Below are positions 1 through 12,627 of a stretch of DNA of 64,000 bases, in pieces. The notes under the pieces are model-generated. The model did not search any database, was not told where the DNA came from, and saw nothing but the letters and a program-made list of their open reading frames with translations. Positions within the stretch are counted from its first letter, which is position 1. Every line of letters starts with the position of its first letter. Origin of the DNA: Albula goreensis (lineage: Eukaryota > Chordata > Actinopteri > Albuliformes > Albulidae); assembly GCA_022829145.1 (NCBI GenBank), contig CM040755.1:23452563-23516562 (forward strand), read 5' to 3'. The position numbers were made by a program, and so were the translations under genes.

Positions 1-1983
1 CGTCTTGTCCAATGGGATCACACCCCACAGGGTGTGACATCATCGTTCCCAGCCCCATGCATAGCTACCAGCTGGAAGGGCCTAGCGTCTGGCCCAGATT
101 GCACCGGGCGAGGCCGTGTGTTTGGACAGATCTGCAGGCAGCTCCTGCGATGTGGATGAGGGGAGGGCGGTGCTTCCGTGAGCGTGCCAGCCTGCACCCC
201 GCACACATGAAGGATGGAGCTAATTGATTGCAGCTCAGCTGGTATTATTCAGCCCATGGGCTCGATGGCAGATACAGTATAGGAAATCTCCACAATGTAG
301 GGGCAAATATCGTTAGCTGTGATTAAGCTGGAGCTCAGTGCATGTGTGCGTGTAACCCCCAGCCCCCCTCCCACGGTCATGCTAAAGGAATTGTTTCATG
401 TGACGCTGACTCCCACGCAGGGTGGTGGATTGGGTTGGCTCATGGCGACAGAGTGCTGTATGTTTCTTTTGATTTTTTTCCCCGCTCTGGTTCAGAGGTT
501 CAAAGTGGGATTATAATTAAAATGGCAACTCTGACCCAGCTGTTTTGCTCCTCATTTTGATCAATGAAATCACGTTTCTGAATGCTCCTCCTAACCCGTA
601 TTGACTATGTAATCTTAATTTACAGAGTTAATGGCATTGGGCCTTAATTTCAGAAGTGCTGGTTCTTGTTTGGGAAAATGCTACAGCATTTCCTTCTATA
701 AGGAGAAGACCAGAATTAGCCTCTTCTTTGTCATGGAATTTTCAGCCCACAGAATGCAGGGGAATAGTGAAATGCTGAAATGTATCCAGTCCCAGCTGGG
801 AAATTTAGACCTGACCTGAAGAATCTGTCCATTTCAATTCTGTCATTGTCAAATGCCATGATGAAAACTCCCCTGAGACAAAATGCAATAAGAAACGCAT
901 CATTCTTTGCACAGGCATTCATAATTTACTTCTGAGGATTTTTCAATATTAAGACCCCCTAATGTGTTCCTGTCTTAACTTATGAGTTGCAGAATTTTTG
1001 AAAGTTTGGATGGAAGAAGCGTACTGTGCCTTGACTACTGTGATGAACCTCAGAAAAAGAGGGAGCTCATTTGGTCCGTCCTTGAGCTCTGTCAACAGAG
1101 AAACAGACATTGGGAACGCACCGTCAGAGGGGGCGTGAGGAAGGGAGGGGGTGGAGGGGGTTGTTTGCAGCTGGAGCAGGTGCAATCTCAGGTTTAGGTT
1201 TCCCTGGCAACGAGCAGGGAGGCTGTGGTTCTCTGAAGGGCATTTTATGAACACAAATAAAGAAAGAGGTGCTCTTTCATCTGGGAGGAGAAAAGAGCCA
1301 AGAAGAAAGGATGGGGGGGGTGGGGAGACTGAGAGAGAAGTACGGCAGTACCAGTGAGTTCTGGAACAATTGTGTCACCACAGCAACGGAATGTCTGCCC
1401 ACATTCCAGAGACAGATTTCTCATTACTCCTGCAGGACAGATTCTCAGTGCTTCCTTTCTTATTCAGTAACTTATGCATGATAGAACTGTCTCATGTGCA
1501 ATATTCCGACCAGGGAATGTCAGCGCGTACTGCCTCCGACCATCTATCTCTCTCTATCGGATCCTCTCTCCCTTTTTTTCTCTGTCTCTTTCTCTCTCCT
1601 TCCATTCTCAATCCGGCTTTTTTGTCTAAAGTTTTTTTTATTGGCATGACATATTTTCAAATACATACTATTAAAGCTTACAGTTAATAATAATTGTAAA
1701 CCAATTGACAAGAGCAAACACAATACAGCTTTTATAATACAAACACATAATGCATTTATTAGTAGTATAATAATGAAACTAATTGAAACTGTGAAACACC
1801 AGTTTGAAAACACCAGTTGAAACACCTTCTCTCTCTCTCTCTCCCTCTTTTGCATTGATGACCATAGTCCATGTTCACCACCATGATAGCTTGCGGTGGG
1901 GTCTGTATGTAATTGATGGCATGTTGGGGAGCTGTATATGCATTAATGGAGTAACATCCGTGTTGTCTCTGCCCTTGTTTCAG
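1..1983. other. dok4: dok4 upstream intron (no coding exon seen)
   Basis: No exon could be supported here. The first dok4 coding exon (the short N-terminal piece before the IYRRC segment of the PH domain) was looked for and not found, so it should lie to the left of the window. The stretch holds CT-rich tracts near 1550-1600 and 1829-1850 and an AT-rich repeat at 1622-1780. Short open frames here have no family features and are treated as chance. Confidence 0.6.
1622..1780. repeat. AT-rich interspersed repeat, copy 1
   Basis: The motif TTTATTGGCATGA followed by an AT-rich tract of about 150 bases recurs in related form at 2212-2340. The two copies flank the first dok4 exon in the window. The family was not identified. 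Confidence 0.4.
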
Positions 1984-2091
1984 ATCTACCGCCGCTGCTG
2001 GCTGGTGTTTAAGAAGTCCTCCAGCAAGGGGCCACGTAGACTGGAGAAGTATCCTGACGAGAAGTCTGCCTACATCAGGGCCTGCCCCAAG
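1984..2091 (+). CDS. dok4: dok4 exon, PH domain part 1
   Basis: 36 codons between a CAG acceptor and a GT donor, both phase 0. Encodes IYRRCWLVF...EKYPDEKS...ACPK, the early PH-domain strands. Confidence 0.92.
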
Positions 2092-5000
2092 GTACAGAGG
2101 CTGGAGGGCAGTCAGAACACAGTGGGGCTGCAGGTTTGAATCAGCTGCAGTGGGGGAGCTCATATTGCTGTTTGTGTGGACAAAATCCATGAGCAATTCA
2201 ATTACATTCAAAAGGTTTATTGGCATGAAATTTTAAAATACATATTTCCAAAACATAATAACAGCAATCAGTAAATCATAATAACAAGCCAAAAAACATC
2301 AACAGTATTAAAAATAGCTGTAATAACAGGTATTAAGAAATAAATGTGTAATTGTGCACACTGTATGTGCTCTCCCTCACTCTCTTACTCATCCACATCT
2401 GTAGGGTGATACTGCTCCTCCTTCAGTCTTACAGTACGACAAGTCTCTTTGCTTCTCTCTTTCCTTCATCACCAATGGCCAAATGCCACCCCTCGCTATC
2501 CTAAACTCATTTTGACACATTTTGACTGCCCCCTACAGGTGACTGAGATCAGTAACGTAAAAAATGTGACAAGGCTTCCACGGGACACCAAAAGGCAGGC
2601 GGTGGCTATTGTCTTCTCTGATGACACATCCCGGACCTTCACCTGCGACTCAGGTACACCCACCTTGCCACTCAGTCTCGCACAGTCTCTCTCTCTCTCC
2701 CAAATCAAAGTGTGTTCTTTCTGTGCTGGCTGAGATTGATGGATATTTATGTGTTGTCAGGATTGGGTTCGGTCCCTTTTCCAGCTCAGTCAGCTCAGGA
2801 AATTTGTTTAAATCCAATTCATTGCTGAGCTGCAAACTACCCATAAAGTTCTGGAAGTATTTTTCACTGAATGAGTTGAGTTTCACTTTGCTGAAATTAT
2901 TGAATTAGTTGTGAATAATGGAGTTGCGCTTGCGCTGTAGCCTTTTCCTCAGATCAGTGATGCCTGGTCTCTCTGCTCCTTACCGACTGGGGGGGTCCCA
3001 CTGATACAAGTCCCCCCGGCGTAGCGTATCAGAGGGAGGAGCCTGTCAATCTCACTTCCTGTCTCCTCTCAGAGCTGGAGGCGGAGGAGTGGTTCAAGAC
3101 CCTGTCAATCGAGTGCCTGGGGACCCGCCTCAATGACATCAGCCTGGGGGAGCCAGACCTGCTGGCAGCAGGGGTGCAGTGTGAGCACACAGGTGAGCCT
3201 TCTGCATGTAATGAGATTATACCTGTGTGTGTGTGTGTATGTGTGTATGTGTGAACAGTACTGTCTTTTGTATGTAGTTTGTGTCAGATATGTTTCCTGC
3301 ATTTTTCTGACACTGAAAGATAAATAACATGCATGTAATGCCATTTTGATTGGAAATGAAATAAATTGAAGGGTGGTGTCTGACTTTTGCACAGTGCTGT
3401 ACACACTGGGAGAACTTCAGATGAAGTAGCCGGCTTATAAAAAATTAAGGAGATAATTTACATAAAATGACATAAAGACATAAAACTGTATCCACCATTG
3501 TTAAACTAATTATTAATCATCATGAATTAATTATGTAATTACAGAAATTGCATTTATAGATTCTTGAATTGCAATACTATTATTACAAATTGCATTACTT
3601 TACATTACATCATAGGTATTTAGTGGGCTCACTAATCCAGAGCGACTCAGAACACAAAGTGCAATATTGCCAAAAGTCCTAAGGGAAGTGAAGCACCAAG
3701 TGGCAGAAGTCATAAGATAAGATAGGACTAAAGCCCTGTTATGAACCTGCTGAGGAAATAAACAACAACAATGATCTGAGCCCAAACGAAATCATCATAT
3801 TCATAGTAATAGAACAAGTATGGTGCAGTAAAAGAGCTAGGGAGGGATGGGGAGAGGTACAGAAGAGGTGAGTCTTCAGTTTGAGCATGATGGTGTTTAG
3901 AGATCTGCTGTTCTGACCTCTGTGGGAAGTGCAAACTCAAAAAGGGGGGCAGAGCAGAGGGGTCTGGCGGGTGTGTAGTGTCCAATGATTGGTCGTAGGC
4001 ATGCTGTGGCAGTCCCCTTAGCAGCCTGGTGGGAAAACACCAAAAATTAAAATTTGAGGCAGCTCATAACAGGTAGCCAGTGGAGGGCAGTGGACAGGGA
4101 GTGACATGGGAGTGTCTGAGGGTGGTTGTGTACAGATGAGCTGCAGCATTCTGAATGGGCTGTAGGCATCTGATAGTGGATTCTGGAAGACCAGCAGGTC
4201 AGAAGGCGCAGTAACACAGGTGGGAGTGTACTAGAAGCTGGGTGGAGTAGATGATGTGAAGAGGTAGATTCTCCTGATGTTGCACACCTGGCTCACTGCT
4301 GTGATGCTTTCAGAGAGGGTCCATCACAACTCCCAAGTCAATAAGAAATTAAGAATCTTATTAAGGAAATTCTAGTAAGAACTTGCTTATATGAATTACA
4401 TAGAATGTAGAAGAATTACTGTACATAGGATCAGGAAGCACTAGAATGCATTTGGTAATTTTTTCAATTTTCACTCAAATAGATTTAGAACGACTTATTC
4501 AGAAAATTACATTAAACAGTAAAATTAAAGTGTGTTTGGTTACTGCTGAAGCGAACAGATGTTGGCACAAAGCTATAGTGAGCTCTCCCTGTTTTAAAGG
4601 TTAGGGATCCTTCAGAATGGCAAGATCTCCATCAGATTATTCAGGGGATGGTGGGGAAGGACCATCATATTTGCTCCTTTTTTAACTATCTGCTCCTCAT
4701 GAAGACGTTTCTGGGGTTGATATTATCCTATGAGATGAGGGCTGTATCCACCTGTGAAACTGACCTGTGAAACTGACCTGTCCCCGCGCTCTCCTGCAGA
4801 GCGCTTCAACGTCTTCCTGCTGCCTTGCCCCAACCTGGACATCTATGGAGAGTGCATGATGCAGATCACCCATGAAAACATCTACCTGTGGGATATCCAC
4901 AACCCCCGTACCAAGCTGGTCACCTGGCCGCTCTGCTCCTTGCGTCGCTACGGCCGAGATGCCACACGCTTCACCTTCGAGGCCGGCAGGTGAGGAGGAC

Positions 5001-8000
5001 GGAGCAGGGGGAAGAGAGAGAGGACCCAGGAGAGAGAGATAGTGTCCTAATGGGCACAGAGTCAAGAAATGGATGGAGAGGGAAAGAGAATGAGAGAGAG
5101 ACTTTTTGAAACAAAGGGCATGGAAGTAAAATTGAATTGTATATTGCGTTCTATAAATACTAGATTATATTCTACAGTCGGACAATCCCCAAAAACAAAA
5201 GAAAAGCCATACCAACAGAAAAGACTACAGAAAAATAAAACCAAAAGAAAAACCACTCATTTCTTGCTCAATATGTTAATACTGGTTCTCCTTTGCTCAC
5301 ACAGAACAATCGATGAACTGCATCAGGTTATCATTCAACTTATATAAGGTGAACTCCAGCTTTACATGAGAAATAGTCAGAGAGGACAGTGGGAAAGTGG
5401 ATGGAGATGCAGGAGAATTTTGAGTGCCGTAGCAGTTATCCGGAAGAGTTTCTGTGACTGTGACAAGAGGGCACCCCGTCTACCCAGATATGATACTACT
5501 GTAGAGTGTAATTCCTCTGAGATGACTGGCAGGAATCGCACACCGAACGTGGGGCCAGTGCAGGCACCAGCTCTATGGGCGGATCGATTCACCAGATTAC
5601 ATGATTACACGGACTTCATTTCTTATCTGCTCTTGCAGTTTCATCCTCACTGGCTGAAAAAAAGAAACAGTAATTTACCCCAGTGGTAGGGCCTATCTAA
5701 AAGAGATGTGCTTGCTCTGGACAGTTAAAGCAGGATATGCTGCCCTCTGGTGGTATATTACAGGTTGATTTTTTTGCTGTGGGAGGTCACATGGCCTGTA
5801 GTCTATGCCTTTGGGTGCCAAAGCTTCAGAGCTCATCTTGATTATTGTCACAGGACACACCAGAGATAGTTTTAGAATCCAGAGAGTGTGTGTGTATGTT
5901 TCACAGTGTGTGTACATATTTTCAGAATGTGTGACAGTGGCGAAGGCCTCTATACCTTCCAGACGAGGGAGGGGGAACAGATCTATCAGAGGGTCCACTC
6001 TGCCACACTTGCCATCGCAGAACAGCACAAGAGAGCCCTAATGGAGCTCGAGAAGAACAGCAGGGTGAGGACACACATGCATGTATGCACAAATACACAA
6101 ACTACACACATATGAAAACCATTTCTACACCTACTCACGCACACTCACACTCAATCAGTCACTCACTAAAACATACATAGAGAAAAATGTGTGCACTCAC
6201 TCTCTCACACCTGCACCCACCTGGGTACCTGTAATGGGACCTTACATGTAGCCTTACTGATGACAACGATGATTATGATGACAATGACTGTGATAGTGAT
6301 GATGAAAGTAATCCATTTATCCTGTCTGATCTCTGGCCAGTTGCTGTCGAAAGGCTCTGAGGCGGGGTCTTACCCCTGCACCCCCACAGCCATCCTGCCC
6401 CGCAGTGCCTTCTGGCACCACATCACAGGCACTCAGGCAAGCCTGGACAATGCCAACGGTATGCCCACCACTCCTTAACACACACCCGTAACTGCTGATG
6501 TTGCGCCCACCTTTCTGTTACACACATCCATACCTGTGCCAACGATATGCCCACCTCTCTCTAACACACGTCTGTAACTGTGCTGACGGTACGCCCACCT
6601 CTCTCTAACACACATCCATAACTGTGCTGACGGTACACCCACCTCACTCTAACACACATCCATAACTGTGCTGATGGTACGCCCACCTCTCCCTAACACG
6701 CGTCTGTAACTGTGCTGACGGTACGCCCACCTCACTCTAACACACATCCATAACTGTGCTGACGGTACACCCACCTCTCCCTAACACGTGTCTGTAACTG
6801 TGCTGACGGTACGCCCACCTCACTCTAACACACATCCATAACTGTGCTGACGGTACACCCACCTCTCTCTAACACACATCCATAACTGTGCTGACGCCCA
6901 CCTCTCCCTATCACGTGTCTGTAACTGTGCTGACGGTACGCCCACCTCACTCTAACACACATCCATAACTGTGCTGACGGTACGCCCACCTCTCCCTAAC
7001 ACGTGTCTGTAACTGTGCTGACGGTACGCCCACCTCTCTCTAACACACATCCATAACTGTGCTGACGGTACGCCCACCTCTCCCTAACACGTGTCTGAAA
7101 CTGTGCTGACGGTACGCCCACCTCACTCTAACACACATCCATAACTGTGCTGACGGTACACCCACCTCTCTCTAACACACATCCATAACTGTGCTGACGC
7201 CCACCTCTCCCTATCACGCGTCTGTAACTGTGCTGACGGTACGCCCACCTCACTCTAACACACATCCATAACTGTGCTGACGGTACGCCCACCTCACTCT
7301 AACACACATCCGTAACTGTGCTGACGGTACACCCACCTCTCTCTAACACACATCCATAACTGTGCTGACGGTACGCCCAACTCACTCTAACACACATCCA
7401 TAACTGTGCTGACGGTACACCCACCTCACTCTAACACACATCCATAACTGTGCTGACGGTACGCCCACCTCTCCCTATCACGTGTCTGTAACTGTGCCAG
7501 TCTGGGCACTGAATGACAGAGCCTTCATGAACATTTCACTGGAAGGAGCTGGCATGGCAGTGAATCAGTTTAACTCATTAATTCTGTTTTAAACTAATCA
7601 AAACACTCCAGCTCCATCAATCAAAATGTTGTCAGATAATCACTCAGCCATCCTTACTTTGTTCATTATTCTTCTTTTATTGATTTGCACCACTTGCACA
7701 AAAGCAATGTTTTTTCACAACTTTATGCCTTCAAATTCCATTGAAGTCAGATGATTTGCTTTATTTGCTTGTTAATACACCCTCCTTTCCTCCCCATACT
7801 CACCACAAATTAGACCATTACAGCAATCAAACCCCAGAAGTGTCAGTCACAAGACTGATGAGGTACAAACACAGAATGACACAGATGGTACTAGCTTGTG
7901 CAACCCTGTCTTTTTGCATTCCTCTCACTCCCTCTCTCTTTCTTTCCATCTATTAGGCGATATGTTCAGTGGCTCACAGACTGACCCTGACGGTGATTTG

Positions 8001-8096
8001 CTTGGCACGCGTTTGGCACCAGAACGTCACAGCACAGTGCCACTCCGCCATGGACGACACCCCCCCGGACACTATCCGTCCTACCCCAGTCAGTGA
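1984..8096 (+). CDS. dok4: Docking protein 4 (Dok4), seven exons, N-terminus outside window
   Basis: Dok4 is a membrane-recruited adaptor that binds activated receptor tyrosine kinases (Ret, insulin receptor in mammals) through an IRS-type PTB domain. Exons: 1984-2091, 2539-2653, 3073-3192, 4800-4989, 5926-6064, 6341-6458, 7957-8096, all with AG/GT junctions and matching phases. The first three encode most of the PH domain ([33 protein letters not shown]). The next two encode the PTB domain ([57 protein letters not shown]). The SYPCTPT...[12 protein letters not shown] tail and [13 protein letters not shown] favour Dok4 over Dok5/Dok6, and the adjacent ADGRG gene fits the human DOK4 locus. Upstream exon with the start codon is missing. 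The last exon is little conserved and ends ...PSYPSQ. Confidence 0.93.
2212..2340. repeat. AT-rich interspersed repeat, copy 2
   Basis: Starts with GGTTTATTGGCATGAAAT and continues as an AT-rich tract like that at 1622-1780. It lies in the intron between the first two dok4 exons of the window. Family not identified. Confidence 0.4.
2539..2653 (+). CDS. dok4: dok4 exon, PH domain part 2
   Basis: 115 bases, starting [14 protein letters not shown] and ending TFTCDS plus one base of a split Glu codon. The acceptor is CCCTACAG. Confidence 0.92.
3073..3192 (+). CDS. dok4: dok4 exon, PH domain end and linker
   Basis: 120 bases completing the split Glu codon. Encodes [19 protein letters not shown] (PH C-terminal helix) and [17 protein letters not shown], leading into the PTB domain. 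A GT-rich tract (3222-3254) follows the donor. Confidence 0.92.
3222..3254. repeat. (TG)n microsatellite
   Basis: Alternating TG with interrupting TATG units, just inside the dok4 intron after exon 3073-3192. Confidence 0.8.
3595..4335 (-). repeat. SINE-type tail plus degenerate interspersed repeat
   Basis: 3595-3665 is the reverse of the teleost SINE/LINE tail (AATCCAGAGCGACTCAG, cf. CTCTGGATAAGAGCGTCTG at 12941). It runs into about 650 bases resembling a common fish interspersed repeat (GCTGCAGCATTCTGAATGGG, GTAGCCAGTGGAGGGCAGTG). No usable reading frame. Related degenerate sequence lies at 18985-19160. Confidence 0.5.
4800..4989 (+). CDS. dok4: dok4 exon, PTB domain part 1
   Basis: 190 bases. 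Encodes [19 protein letters not shown] through [13 protein letters not shown], with the conserved [12 protein letters not shown] of IRS-type PTB domains. The last codon (Arg) is split with the next exon. Confidence 0.93.
5926..6064 (+). CDS. dok4: dok4 exon, PTB domain part 2
   Basis: 139 bases. Encodes [17 protein letters not shown], then [16 protein letters not shown], the C-terminal PTB helix, ending at an Arg codon in phase 0. Confidence 0.93.
6341..6458 (+). CDS. dok4: dok4 exon, post-PTB tail
   Basis: 118 bases beginning LLSKGSE and containing [18 protein letters not shown], a Dok4/5/6 tail signature. It ends one base into a codon at ACG|GTATGC, and this junction is copied many times in the minisatellite that follows. 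Confidence 0.9.
6451..7497. repeat. 44-base minisatellite, about 23 units, seeded at a splice donor
   Basis: The unit is about 44 bases, core GTGCTGACGGTACGCCCACC followed by TCTCTCTAACACACATCCATA or a variant with CACGTGTCTGTA. The two variants alternate irregularly, giving a higher-order pattern, and some units have short deletions (for example near 6895 and 7196). The first unit is the exon end itself (GCCAACG|GTATGCCCACC), so almost every unit contains a copy of the dok4 5' splice site. The array fills most of the intron before the last coding exon. Confidence 0.95.
7957..8096 (+). CDS. dok4: dok4 terminal coding exon
   Basis: Follows a TATTAG acceptor, completes a Gly codon and reads [17 protein letters not shown] to ...HYPSYPSQ and a TGA at 8094-8096. 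The phase fits the previous exon. This C-terminus is poorly conserved, so the identity rests on phase and position rather than similarity. Confidence 0.75.
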
Positions 8097-9569
8097 AGGG
8101 ATAACGTGGACGCCCTTCCTTCCAGCCTCATGTTTCACCCTTGCGTCTCTGCTGGGGCAAGAACTTCATCTCAAATCCCATTTACCCCACCCCCTCCCCA
8201 CTTCAACCCTCCTCACCCCCTTGGGCCAATCAGGGGGAAGGGCGCCACCCCGTGGGAGGGCAAGGCCTATGGGCACGCCCCTTCCTGTTCTTCACAAGGA
8301 GACGGAAGGAGCTGGGACACCCAGCCACCACATTCCCACCTTTCCCTGGGGGAGGAGGGACTACAACTCCCAGCAACCCCCAGTGAGGAGGATACAGGAA
8401 GTCCTGTACTGAAGATGCGACTGAGCAAAGGTCAATGTGAGACCACACTGGAGTTCTGCCTAGCGTTGTCGTAATGGCTGTAGCCGAACACTTTTGTTTT
8501 CGTGACACTTATCTGTGTGAATCTCTCTGTGCATGCCCCTCGGAGAGGAACGTCATGACAATTTGTGTGTTCTTGTGAGTGTGCGAGAGGAGGGTGCTTC
8601 CCTAGCGGCCCCGCCTGTAGTCCGATTTCTCCTTTCTTGGTTTAGCATTGGTTATCATGGTCGATTTGGGGTCATGAAACACTCCAGACAGACTTCTACT
8701 TGGACCTCCTTGCTCCTTGTGTTAATGGAGTGTAGCTATTACTCTTTACCCTTCTTTAGCGCGGATTTTTACCACCATGGCATATCCCCATAGTCCACAC
8801 AATTCCATGGCATGATTACAGTGTAGCTCAAGTAGCTCGCTTAATTCTGTAAACTCAATCTGACACACAAAAGTCTGTAAGCAAAGAGGGTTTTGTCACT
8901 CCGTGAAAATGCACAATGACCAAATATCCCATTTGGTGAATCTCCATGTTTGAGGAAGGTGGACTTTTGGCAGTCTTTTTCAGGGAAGGAGAGCCATGCT
9001 GTCATTTTCTCCTCATCCCTTTCTTACATTTGTAGCGGACAGAACACCTCCCAATGGCTCGCTGTCCTCACCTCGGACTCAATCTGTCCTGCTAGGCTTG
9101 ATGACAAAGACGGCCATTAGCTGTCCAGTTTTGGAAAGAGCCACCAATGGTCAGTTTGCCACTTCCTGCTTTTCTCTGCCATTAGTCAGACTGCAGGTGT
9201 GACTTCTCTAGGCGAAAACATCTTTGTTTGTCTTTCATGCAGTCAGCGGTCCTCTTTATTTAATAATGTGAAAGTTCACAGTGATCTGGTGGAAGAAGTG
9301 TGTGCGGTTTCTTGACTCCACCTTTTTGGAACTTTTGGACCCTCTGCCCTAAGTCACTACAGGTTTGGAGTAAAACTTGGATTGAAATTCTGCAGCTGGA
9401 AGAGACAAATGCAGGCAGGTGCGACTTCAAATGTATTTTAATTTATCCTTTTCATTTAAAAAAATACCCACTAAAACGTTATACCATTTAGGATCTTGTT
9501 TCCTTAAATGGGTATACATTCTTTTTGTACTAATATGAATACAATGATGGTGTTAATAATAATTATGGT

Positions 9570-9593
9570 ATTATTATTATTATTATTATTATT
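9570..9593. repeat. (TTA)n microsatellite
   Basis: Eight consecutive TTA/ATT triplets in an AT-rich stretch. Confidence 0.85.
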
Positions 9594-9957
9594 GTTTGTG
9601 GGTGTTTTTCCCCTTCGTTTGATATTTTGGTTTATGTAGTAGCCTGGTTACAGACCTATGTGGTCTCGGTCTCAAAATAACTTTTGCACTTGGAGTGATG
9701 ATTTTAAACAATCTGTTTTGGACAACTCAGGAGAAAATTGTTCTTCTATCTGAAACATTGTTTTCCAGGTGTGAGTGATATGCACAGATTGGGATGGGTG
9801 AGTTATGAAGGTCACAGCAGGGTCATGGGGCAGTGAAAGTTTCACAGGTAAAGACTGTAAGCACTTCATTTACATAACTGCCTGTCGAGGAGGATCTTCA
9901 CACCAAATACTTTCTTTAGGGCTAGAGAAGGTGTTCCACTCTGGCTGAGGCTGCTGG

Positions 9958-10062
9958 ACAGTGATCAAGCTGACCCATGGCAGCACATTCACAGTGATCA
10001 AGCTGACCCATGGCAGCACATTCACAGTGATCAAGCTGACCCATGGCAGCACATTCACAGTG
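9958..10062. repeat. 33-base tandem repeat, three copies
   Basis: Three near-perfect units with core GTGATCAAGCTGACCCATGG. The length is a multiple of three, so the minus strand stays open and reads an 11-residue repeat (VNVLPWVSLIT), but nothing supports translation. Confidence 0.9.
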
Positions 10063-10656
10063 AACAAATGGAGCATCATTTTGTCTCTACTGTCGAACCA
10101 CCAGCCATGAACATTATCCCGACATTACACTCACCAGACCTTTTTCAATGATTAGCTCTCAATTGATAGCATCAGGCTTGATTGTCTGGTTATCCACACT
10201 CAGTTTTTGGAAGGCATTTTGAGCATCACAGGCCAGTAGGGCTTGTAGTTTTGTGCTATCTAGTTCAAGAGACTCATCGAGTCTGGAGAGTATCACACTA
10301 TGTGTCTGGTGGGAACTCATCACAGATCACACACAAAGCTGATCTGCAACACTCACCTATGACCATGTCCTTATGAAGGTGCTTTTCAAAGCTTTACCAA
10401 GAAGCCTTTTTTCTCATTTTACTACAGTTTTTCCTGTCATTTTCAGTAGTAGCATTTTTTAGTAGCCATGTTAAGATTTGATGATATCATGCATAAAAGA
10501 GGAAGAAAGAATTTTTTCAGCACAAAGATCCAAAATGATACATGTTTCTGGGAGGTTTCTGCATGGACTGAACTGAATGGGTTTGTGACGTGTCACCAAG
10601 TACTGCTGGAGTGGAACACCTTTATGTCTAAGGCTAGTTATACAATGCTGGAACCC

Positions 10657-10662
10657 AATAAA
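10657..10662 (+). terminator. Candidate poly(A) signal AATAAA
   Basis: Canonical hexamer downstream of dok4 on its strand, with no closer equally convincing signal. Use is inferred. Confidence 0.35.
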
Positions 10663-10680
10663 AACCACACATGTATGTAT

Positions 10681-10854
10681 AATTTATTTCATGTTGACAT
10701 TAAGAAGGGCTAAGCTTTTGTTGAACATGTTGCTTCCTTTATTATCATGTACAGCTGTTTAACCTGAATTATTGGTGCCCATTGGGCCATTGTGAATACA
10801 TATATTTATTTCACATGGCGTGTCTGTGTGTCAGGTAGAGGAACTGTTCTTGTG

Positions 10855-10920
<66 letters not shown>

Positions 10921-12627
10921 TTCTGGGAGGGGGATTAGCTCTCTATCAATTGTGGTTATTGAGAATAACTGGACTCTTCACAGTCATGCTTTTGTGTAAT
11001 GCTGGAAAAATGGTGCCAGATTCAGTTCTGGAGAATTTTTTGTTTTTCCTGAAGCCTGTGTTGAGCTTGTGAGGCAGGCATTGGGTGTCTCATTCAGTTG
11101 ATTAGCTGACTGAAAAAAAGAAATAAGAGAAACAGACTCCTCCAATCCCAAGATAGAAGGTCAGAAGCTATGGTCACATTCAAAGAAGTTTCCTGTCTGA
11201 GAGAGACAGGTAATAACCTCTGGTGGGTTTTGAAGCGGGGTATTCTGCTTATATGATATGACAGAATGCACCAAGGTTCCGTTTAGATGTTAAAATGACA
11301 GCCCATTTTCTCCCAGGTGATTGTCTGTAGTGTTGCTTGGTCATTCTAGCCTTCTATCCTTAACCTCACTCTCAGAAAGGGGGGTCACTGATGGGTTATC
11401 TTATCTCTCCCACCTCAAACTTGAATTTCTGCCTTAAGACAACATTTTTTGTGTTTTTGCTTGTACTCTCTCTGAGAATCTCAGTGCTGCCTGAGAAGAA
11501 ATGTTGACTGTAGTCCATACTCTTTGAGATGCACACATTTAGCCATTCATTTCTGTATGGGGAACGGATTAAGTATTTACTGGGAATTTGTGACAAACAG
11601 TAGACACTGGATATGTGAATTTGATTATGTGTCTGCTTTACTCTGATGAGGGACTGATAACTGATGTTTCCATGGGAACCCTGATAGCATACCACAAGGA
11701 AGTACCAATGCAGTCAATGTGCAGTTTTCATCCCACCACTGCAGCTCTGGTCATGTTCAGAAGTAAAATCTTGACTTGTCATTTTGTCTTAAAAATTGAT
11801 TGTAAAATTGACCCTTACAATAAAAAAGTTGGCTGTATGTTTCTTTTCTATGCACGTTCTCCAGTTCAGTTTGGTGCACAGGTCCAAACCAGGTCTTTCA
11901 TGGGAGGGAGTTAGTCCTCCCCATGTTAATTTTTGACAGTTAGAATAGAGGGTTTTGTTCTGCAGTGTCTGTCTTTGTGGATTGATGACCTGATTTTTAA
12001 TCCAATGTTTCTAAGTGCTTTTAGTATCTCTCCACTGGATCACCATTTTAACACTTTAGTAGAGTAGAGGGCCCTGCAACACAATGTCACTGTAATATTG
12101 GAGCAGCGTTATGGCACTGTTCGCATTTCACTGAAACTTTGAGAGGACATTATGGGTTAATTGGGCACAGAGCAGGCATAGCAAAATCACACGTGTGAAA
12201 CTGTTCATATTTAAATGTACTCTCTGGGTAATTTCTCCATTTTTCCCACTTCCCCATTTTAACTCAACATTAGAGAAATGAATACAAACGCTTTGTTTAG
12301 TGTCACTGTAATTTGTTATTGAAATGCGAACTGCGATTTCAGTAGATTAACACAAAGAAACAAACAAACCACGCAAAAAACTATGTTCTCCACATTATCA
12401 CTTTGCAGATCTTTGCATTACCTTTTGTCAACTAGCCCCCTCTGGCACTTAGGTTATGTTTTCAACAATAAAAGAAACAAGGAGCATGAAACATGGAAAG
12501 TGTAGTATGAACAGGAAATTAATAGCAGCCACACAAATTCTTACATTTGTTGCTTTTAAACATGTATGAATTTAATTCATATTTAAACGTGGTAGAATCT
12601 ATGACTCCTTTTCTGTTTTTTTTCCAG
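10681..12627. other. Intergenic sequence between dok4 and the GPCR gene
   Basis: Holds a compound (TG)n(AG)n microsatellite at 10852-10917 and otherwise AT-rich unique-looking sequence. No exon with family features on either strand. Confidence 0.6.
10852..10917. repeat. Compound (TG)n(AG)n microsatellite
   Basis: A TG run passes directly into an AG run of about 30 bases. Confidence 0.95.

Larger units (their letters stand above)
8097..10680 (+). other. dok4: Likely dok4 3' UTR and downstream sequence
   Basis: No supported coding exon after the dok4 stop. The first clear poly(A) signal is AATAAA at 10657-10662 and would give a UTR of about 2.6 kb. The end point is inferred; transcript data would be needed to fix it. 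It contains a (TTA)n run at 9570-9593 and a three-copy 33-base repeat. Confidence 0.35.

Noticed and set aside
6451-7497. CRISPR-like or satellite interpretation of the 44-base repeats
   Set aside because: Units are directly adjacent without unique spacers in a eukaryotic intron; it is a minisatellite.
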